NCBI RefSeq assembly: GCF_900162665.1
Contig: NZ_LT727812.1
Coordinates: 62,106-126,105, forward strand
Length of the DNA stretch: 64,000 nucleotides
Direction of reading: 5' to 3'
Source: Oceanobacillus sojae
GTDB taxonomy: Bacteria; Bacillota; Bacilli; Bacillales; Amphibacillaceae
The position numbers and the translations under genes were made by a program. Positions 60,016 through 64,000 of the stretch are shown one piece after another (position 1 is the stretch's first letter; the number at the start of each line of letters is the position of its first letter). The notes under the pieces were generated by a model. It was not told where the DNA came from and searched no databases. It worked only from the letters and a program-made list of their open reading frames with translations.

Positions 60016-60421
60016 ACCTTTAAATGCCCGGTAAGCCATGTTCTGTTCCATTGTACTGCGAGCGGCGGTCAAACCTCGTACGCCGGTTGTAATCATCTAT
60101 CTACAGCTATTGCCGTCCCTTGTTCGGTTCTATTCCCTACTAAAGGATGCCCCTACCATTATTTGGGTTGCTCACTCGCGGGGTTTACCTCGTTCCACCT
60201 GGTATGTTTCCACACCAGCTACGTCACTGTGGCACCTTCAAGACCAGCTGACATATCACTATAAGTGACTTAGTACAGCTTGTCTGCCGTTAGTTTATAC
60301 AAACTACCTTGACTTATGACTTCATCAAGCACGAACACTACAGGCATCACAGCCTGTGCGAGCATGGACTTTCCTCTACATCCAAAATGGACATAGCGAT
60401 TACATAGGCATTTAAGTAACC
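60016..60421 (-). ncRNA. rnpB: RNase P RNA, type B
   Basis: On the minus strand: GTAATCGCTATGTCC near the 5' end, then the universal GAGGAAAGTCCATGCTCGCAC, the CAGGCTGTGATGCC region, AGTGCCACAGTGACG, GGTAAACCCCGCGAGTGAG, and the 3' CATGGCTTAC. TTAAATGCC and GGCATTTAA near the ends form P1. This is the catalytic RNA that trims pre-tRNA. Its place between ypsC and gpsB is conserved in Bacillus. Ends are good to within a few bases. Confidence 0.95.
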
Positions 60422-60468
60422 TAAAACATTTTAGCAGAATTTTAGAGATAAATCAATTATCCTTTTGC

Positions 60469-60780
60469 TTATTCTTCAGAATCCGCGTATCTTTTTCCAA
60501 ATACTGCTTTTTCCAGGTTAGATAAGCGTTTTAAAACATCATAATTCACCTGTGAGTTCGGCTGTGTTGAACGCGCTCTCGGTGTTTCTGTCGGACGGTT
60601 ATTTTTTAATTTCTCAATTTCTTCATTTAAACGGTCAATTTCCTGTTTAAAATTATCATAATCCTGAATAATGATATCTAAAAATTCATCTACTTCTTCC
60701 TGGGAATATCCTCTAATTCCTGTTTTAAAATCTTTTTCTAAAATTTTCTTTCCATTTAGTTGAATACGATCAATACTCAT
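60469..60780 (-). CDS. gpsB: Cell division protein GpsB
   Basis: A 103-residue DivIVA-like coiled-coil protein. The N-terminal lipid/partner-binding part is IQLNGKKILEKDFKTGIRGY, SQEEVDEFLDIIIQDYDNFK, then a coiled coil with KLKNN. The C-terminal NYDVLKRLSNLEKAVFGKRY is the trimer-forming end. GpsB moves penicillin-binding protein PBP1 between side wall and septum; ponA (PBP1) lies 3 kb away in this window. AGGTG precedes the ATG. Confidence 0.95.
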   Translation of the reverse strand: MSIDRIQLNGKKILEKDFKTGIRGYSQEEVDEFLDIIIQDYDNFKQEIDRLNEEIEKLKNNRPTETPRARSTQPNSQVNYDVLKRLSNLEKAVFGKRYADSEE

Positions 60781-60874
60781 TTCAAAATCACCTCTGCAAT
60801 ATACTATACGTATCTTTTTTTATCATATGCTTTCATTTTACCATTATTTAATGAATATTAAAGTTATTATAACA

Positions 60875-60904
60875 TAAAAAAGGAAACTGAATATCAGTCT
60901 CCTT
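60875..60904 (-). terminator. Terminator of the yppE-cdd region
   Basis: GGAAACTGA (60882-60890) pairs with TCAGTCTCC (60894-60902), with one G-U pair on the minus strand. Six T follow on the minus strand. Confidence 0.8.
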
Positions 60905-60950
60905 CTAAAATTTAAAAATCTCTTAAAAACTGAGGGTTTAAATACCCTTT

Positions 60951-61343
60951 TTAGTCCATATCTTCCTTCTGAAATGAAAAAGGTAATAATTGATCCGTCG
61001 TAAGCGTTTGAACGTCTTTGTTTAAGTTCGTTAAGTGAATGGTCATGTCAGGAGCAAAGAATTCACTCATTACCTGCCTGCAGGTTCCACAAGGCGGTAC
61101 AGGACGTTTTGTATCCGCTGCAACAGCCATTTCTTCAAATTCTGTTTCCCCATCTGAAATTGCTTTAAAAATGGCAACACGTTCTGCGCAGCAGGTAGAT
61201 GGATAGGCAGCATTTTCTATATTGCAGCCAGTATAGATTTTACCGGAACTAGTTAATAATGCAGCGCCTACCGGAAATTGTGAATATGGTACATAAGCTC
61301 TTGATCTGATTTGAATTGCTTCTTCCAGTAATTTTTCTTTCAT
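60951..61343 (-). CDS. cdd: Cytidine deaminase
   Basis: A 130-residue zinc enzyme converting cytidine and deoxycytidine to uridine forms. NIENAAYPSTCCAERVAIFKAI has the first zinc Cys and the catalytic Glu, and PPCGTCRQVMSEF the other two zinc Cys. It is homotetrameric in the family. It lies 39 bases downstream of the yppE gene on the same strand. Confidence 0.96.
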   Translation of the reverse strand: MKEKLLEEAIQIRSRAYVPYSQFPVGAALLTSSGKIYTGCNIENAAYPSTCCAERVAIFKAISDGETEFEEMAVAADTKRPVPPCGTCRQVMSEFFAPDMTIHLTNLNKDVQTLTTDQLLPFSFQKEDMD

Positions 61344-61382
61344 ATGAAAATCCCCCTACAAACAAAGCTGTCTATTTGTTTA

Positions 61383-61739
61383 TTAACTTTCTTCAAGTGT
61401 ATCCAATAATAAATCAAAAACATATCGGATAGATGTATACAATTCCATATATCTCTTTCTTCTGGCATCCAGATAATAACTATGCATCAACAGCAATTCC
61501 ATATTTTCCCGTGTTGATTGAATCTGATTTGGATGAACAGATGCTTTTCTTTCCTTCACTACAGCCAAAGCATCTGTTTCCCAGCTTTCCAATAAATTAT
61601 AGACAGGTGTTGTCTCTTCTTTTACCATATTAAAAAATTCGCGGTCCTTCCGATCACTTGGAGCTTCCCCTTTTTCGAATCTTTCCCGCAGTGTTTCTAA
61701 ATATTGATTTAATTTCTCTGTTTGTTCGCTTAGCTTCAT
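61383..61739 (-). CDS. yppE: YppE family protein (DUF1798)
   Basis: A 118-residue all-helical protein: LYTSIRYVFDLLLDTLEES at the C-terminus and YYLDARRKRYMELYTS before it, with EFFNMVKEETTPVYNLLESW. It matches YppE, a four-helix-bundle protein of unknown function in the Bacillus ypp cluster. Confidence 0.85.
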   Translation of the reverse strand: MKLSEQTEKLNQYLETLRERFEKGEAPSDRKDREFFNMVKEETTPVYNLLESWETDALAVVKERKASVHPNQIQSTRENMELLLMHSYYLDARRKRYMELYTSIRYVFDLLLDTLEES

Positions 61740-61855
61740 TATTCGTCATCCTTCAATTTCAAACTGCATGTTCACCTTAGAATGTAGCATTTTTTTCTAA
61801 AAGCTCTTTAGATGAATTTTATCACATAATAGATAGAAAAGTCATGAACAACATA

Positions 61856-62071
61856 CTATAAAAGCTGCTTTAATCTCTGAAATTCCAGCTCTGTTTGTTT
61901 TAAACTATTTGTTTTTGTTTGAAATTGCACCCATACCTCACTGTCTACGTTCGCTTTTAATTTGAGGTGAATGAGGGCAAGCTGTTCCTGGATCTGTTCT
62001 ATCTGTTTCTCCATATCCGCTTTGCTGTATCCCCCGTTTTCCTCAGGAATGATTGATTTTGAAAGAAGCAT
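61856..62071 (-). CDS. Small coiled-coil protein, YppD-position gene
   Basis: A 71-residue protein rich in Gln/Lys/Leu (QIEQIQEQLALIHLKLKANV, then FQTKTNSLKQTELEFQRLKQ), predicted coiled coil. AGGAGGAGAA precedes the ATG. Its position between yppE and sspM matches yppD of B. subtilis, but the sequence is too low in signature to be certain. Confidence 0.6.
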   Translation of the reverse strand: MLLSKSIIPEENGGYSKADMEKQIEQIQEQLALIHLKLKANVDSEVWVQFQTKTNSLKQTELEFQRLKQLL

Positions 62072-62363
62072 ATTTTATTCTCCTCCTGTTTTTTTAGATA
62101 GAGTGAAACTTCATTCAGTCAGGACCGTTGAAATGAGGCTGTAACTGAAATAAAATCGTACTATTTAAAACCTGATGTGCTATGTATTCCACAAGAAAAT
62201 GATAACCTCCTTCCCATTCGACAAAACTAGAATAATCAAAACAAAACTAGTGCAAATCTGTAATGATTTACACAAAATTAGACAAGCTATATAGTGAAAC
62301 TTCATTTCGTTTGAGGTTTTCATTCTTCTCAGAGGTTTAAAATTCGAAAAGGAGGCTATTTCC

Positions 62364-62471
62364 ATGAGACCGTCAAAAGCGCAGCAAAAAACAAATGCTT
62401 CAAACAAAAGAAATAATAATGAAAAAACAAGAGATAAAAAAGTGGCTGGCCCTAACCGCCCCTCCACGTAA
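62364..62471 (+). CDS. sspM: Small acid-soluble spore protein SspM
   Basis: A 35-residue basic peptide starting MRPSKAQQKTNASNKRNNNE and ending KVAGPNRPST. The tail matches the GGPNRPST end of B. subtilis SspM (34 aa). AAAGGAGG precedes the ATG by 7 bases. It sits between the ypp genes and recU as in Bacillus. Such proteins are made in the forespore, so a sigma-G promoter is expected; I did not identify it with confidence. Confidence 0.88.
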   Translation: MRPSKAQQKTNASNKRNNNEKTRDKKVAGPNRPST

Positions 62472-62499
62472 CTTTTAGAAGTATGGTTTAATCAGATAA

Positions 62500-62552
62500 C
62501 CTAATTATATTCCCCGGGCATGTACTGCTCCGGGAATGCAATTAGGTTTTTT
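62500..62552 (+). terminator. sspM terminator
   Basis: CCTAATT (62500-62506) pairs with AATTAGG (62540-62546), with an inner TTCCCCGG/CCGGGAA stem, and is followed by six T. Confidence 0.85.
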
Positions 62553-62983
62553 AAGATCAGCAAAAATATAAAATTCAAGGCAAACTTCATTCTTTGGTGT
62601 AACCAGTCATACACCAGGCAGCCTGTGCTTTCCACTTTTTCTTATGATTGACCCTAAAGAATATCTGTTTGCAGCCGTAACTTTATGAATGGTTAGTGAA
62701 ATTCTGTTGACTTGCTTTTACACCGTTCCAAAACGTCGTATTTTTAGCCGGCTGGAATTTTTACCGGAGTTTTTAAACGCGTACTAAAAATGCAGCAGGA
62801 TGGTTTAATTTCTCCATATTTTGTACATAACTTTAAAGATTTTGATACGCTCTGATTAGTTTCCTTCTTGAATTTGTACTATAATATAGGATGTACTGGT
62901 TTTATATTTATCCTGATTCAAACAGTAATGTTTTCATATTGCTGTTTTTCATTTAGGATATACGTGTTAGGAGGCAAGAAAAC
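62553..62983 (+). other. Gap between sspM and recU with degraded coding-like stretches
   Basis: In B. subtilis yppC lies here. I see only short open runs, such as 62770-62858 reading GVFKRVLKMQQDGLISPYFV, without start or ribosome binding site. It may be the worn remnant of a deleted gene. A purine-rich TTAGGAGGC lies just before the recU start. Confidence 0.3.
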
Positions 62984-63562
62984 ATGAATTACCCAAATGG
63001 TCAGCGGAAATCACTAACTATAAAACCAAAGCAAACTAGTTTTAGCAGGAGAGGAATGACACTTGAGGAAGAAATAAATGAAACGACAGATTATTATCGA
63101 ATACAGGGACAGGCAATTATTCATAAAAAACCAACACCAGTGCAGATTGTCAATGTTCATTACCCGAGGCGGAGTGCCGCGGTAATCACAGAAGCCTATT
63201 TTAAGCAGGCATCAACTACTGATTACAATGGGGTCTATAAAGGAAAGTATATTGATTTTGAGGCAAAGGAAACCAAAAACAAGACTTCCTTCCCCCTTGC
63301 AAACATTCATGAACATCAGGTTCATCATATGCAGCAAATAATAGAGCATGGAGGAATCAGTTTTATTATTTTACGTTTTAGAGCTTACGAAGAAACTTAT
63401 CTATTCGATGCAAAGGATTTATTTGTTTGCTGGCAGGAGCAATTTAATGGAGGTAAGAAATCAATTTCTTATGAACATATTAAACAGTTGGGATATGAAA
63501 TCCCTTTTCACTATCAGAAAAAGGTTGATTTTTTATCTGTAGTTGATAAGCTCTACCTATAG
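62984..63562 (+). CDS. recU: Holliday junction resolvase RecU
   Basis: A 192-residue nuclease of the PD-(D/E)XK fold that cleaves four-way junctions and helps chromosome segregation. SRRGMTLEEEINETTDYYRI, then IHKKPTPVQIVNVHYPRR, STTDYNGVYKGKYIDFEAKETKNKTSF (Asp and E-A-K active site) and YEIPFHYQKKVDFLSVVDKL are typical. AGGAGGC precedes the ATG. It is 17 bases upstream of ponA, the usual pair. Confidence 0.96.
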   Translation: MNYPNGQRKSLTIKPKQTSFSRRGMTLEEEINETTDYYRIQGQAIIHKKPTPVQIVNVHYPRRSAAVITEAYFKQASTTDYNGVYKGKYIDFEAKETKNKTSFPLANIHEHQVHHMQQIIEHGGISFIILRFRAYEETYLFDAKDLFVCWQEQFNGGKKSISYEHIKQLGYEIPFHYQKKVDFLSVVDKLYL

Positions 63563-63579
63563 ATATGGAGGTATAAAAA

Positions 63580-64000
63580 ATGGCCGATCAAAATAGCCAG
63601 TCAAGAGCTGCCAGAAGAAAGCAGCAAGGTAAAAAAACAAAGAAGAAAAAGAAACAGCCTATTTGGAAGAAAATTATCAAGGTAGCCCTTTTATTAATTC
63701 TGATTTTATTTTTGGGCGGTGCTGCTGTCGGTGCGTATTGGATTGCTACAGCACCTAAAATTGAGGAAGACAAGCTGAACATCCCTTTTTCATCTGCTCT
63801 TTATGATGAAAATGGCGATCAATTTGGAGATTTCAGTTCAGATGAAAAAAGGACACAGGTAAAATTTGAGGAGCTGCCGGATTTACTTATTGATGCCGTT
63901 ACAGCTACGGAGGACGTCCGATTTTTTGATCATAACGGGATAGATCTTAAGCGTATTGGCGGAGCAGTCCGGGCCAACTTTACAGGCGGTTTTTGCTCGC
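63580..64000 (+). CDS. ponA: Penicillin-binding protein 1A/1B PonA (5' part)
   Basis: The first 140 residues of class A PBP1. A basic cytoplasmic tail (RAARRKQQGKKTKKKKKQ) leads to a membrane helix (KVALLLILILFLGGAAVGAYW). The glycosyltransferase domain starts with SSALYDENGDQFGDF, LPDLLIDAVTATEDVRFFDH (catalytic Glu in ATED) and RIGGAVRAN. The window ends at TGGFCS, where homologues usually read FGSQGGS; the Cys for Gly is worth checking. GGAGGTAT precedes the ATG. Confidence 0.95.
   Translation, partial: MADQNSQSRAARRKQQGKKTKKKKKQPIWKKIIKVALLLILILFLGGAAVGAYWIATAPKIEEDKLNIPFSSALYDENGDQFGDFSSDEKRTQVKFEELPDLLIDAVTATEDVRFFDHNGIDLKRIGGAVRANFTGGFCS

Noticed and set aside
62180..62467. 95-codon minus-strand frame opposite sspM
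   Set aside because: Antisense of sspM and its upstream region; no SD, hydrophobic by chance from A+T-rich DNA.

Overview
The window is low-GC Gram-positive chromosomal DNA from a spore-forming member of the Bacillaceae, most like Oceanobacillus, Virgibacillus and relatives. Support comes from the small acid-soluble spore protein gene sspM, the conserved ponA-recU-sspM-ypp-cdd-gpsB-rnpB-ypsC neighbourhood, a type B RNase P RNA, TPP-riboswitch-controlled thiZXY, a ba3-type oxidase, AGGAGG-type ribosome binding sites, and many U-tailed hairpin terminators.

Region 1 (1-19500) is accessory metabolism: a partial TauE/SafE exporter with a glutaredoxin; an MFS pump and an aminotransferase facing a MocR regulator; a CynX-type MFS pump with its FadR-type regulator; a thiamine-precursor ABC transporter (thiZXY) behind two tandem TPP riboswitches; an IsdG-type haem monooxygenase; a Fur-box promoter that drives no protein gene but probably an FsrA-like sRNA; a LysM-3D cell-wall protein; and a peptide-salvage cluster (dipeptide epimerase, DUF819 transporter, CocE/X-Pro peptidase) preceded by Spo0A-like boxes.

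Region 2 (19500-31000) is rich in drug pumps, small regulators and decaying genes. It holds two MFS pumps with a frameshifted LysR gene, an SDR gene behind a MerR-type promoter, a MarR/hydrolase/broken DUF6220 group, a cupin gene with an ATA at its start position, and the remains of an epimerase and an ABC exporter.

Region 3 (31000-45000) contains pyruvate phosphate dikinase with its CcpN-like repressor and regulatory kinase/phosphorylase, an ArsR/MFS pair, tRNA-Thr(CGU) and tRNA-Ser(CGA), an AraC regulator, and a methyltransferase behind a leader peptide and competing stem-loops that look like antibiotic-induced translational attenuation. It ends with XerS and a LexA-box-controlled LAGLIDADG endonuclease followed by a duplicated ribbon-helix-helix-like protein.

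Region 4 (45000-64000) is mostly conserved housekeeping: acylphosphatase, cardiolipin synthase, a Rieske oxidoreductase, ferredoxin, MsrAB, Tat translocase with two TatA genes, thyA-dfrA, a cold-shock protein, cytochrome ba3 oxidase, a RelE-type toxin-antitoxin pair, the ypsC-rnpB-gpsB-cdd-yppE block, sspM, recU and the start of ponA. A ~115-bp interspersed repeat occurs twice (9099-9213 and 54938-55053).

At least eight genes are visibly broken or truncated, and two more lack a usable start codon. The best candidates for undescribed biology are the leader-peptide/methyltransferase switch, the SOS-controlled homing endonuclease pair, and the tandem TPP riboswitches.
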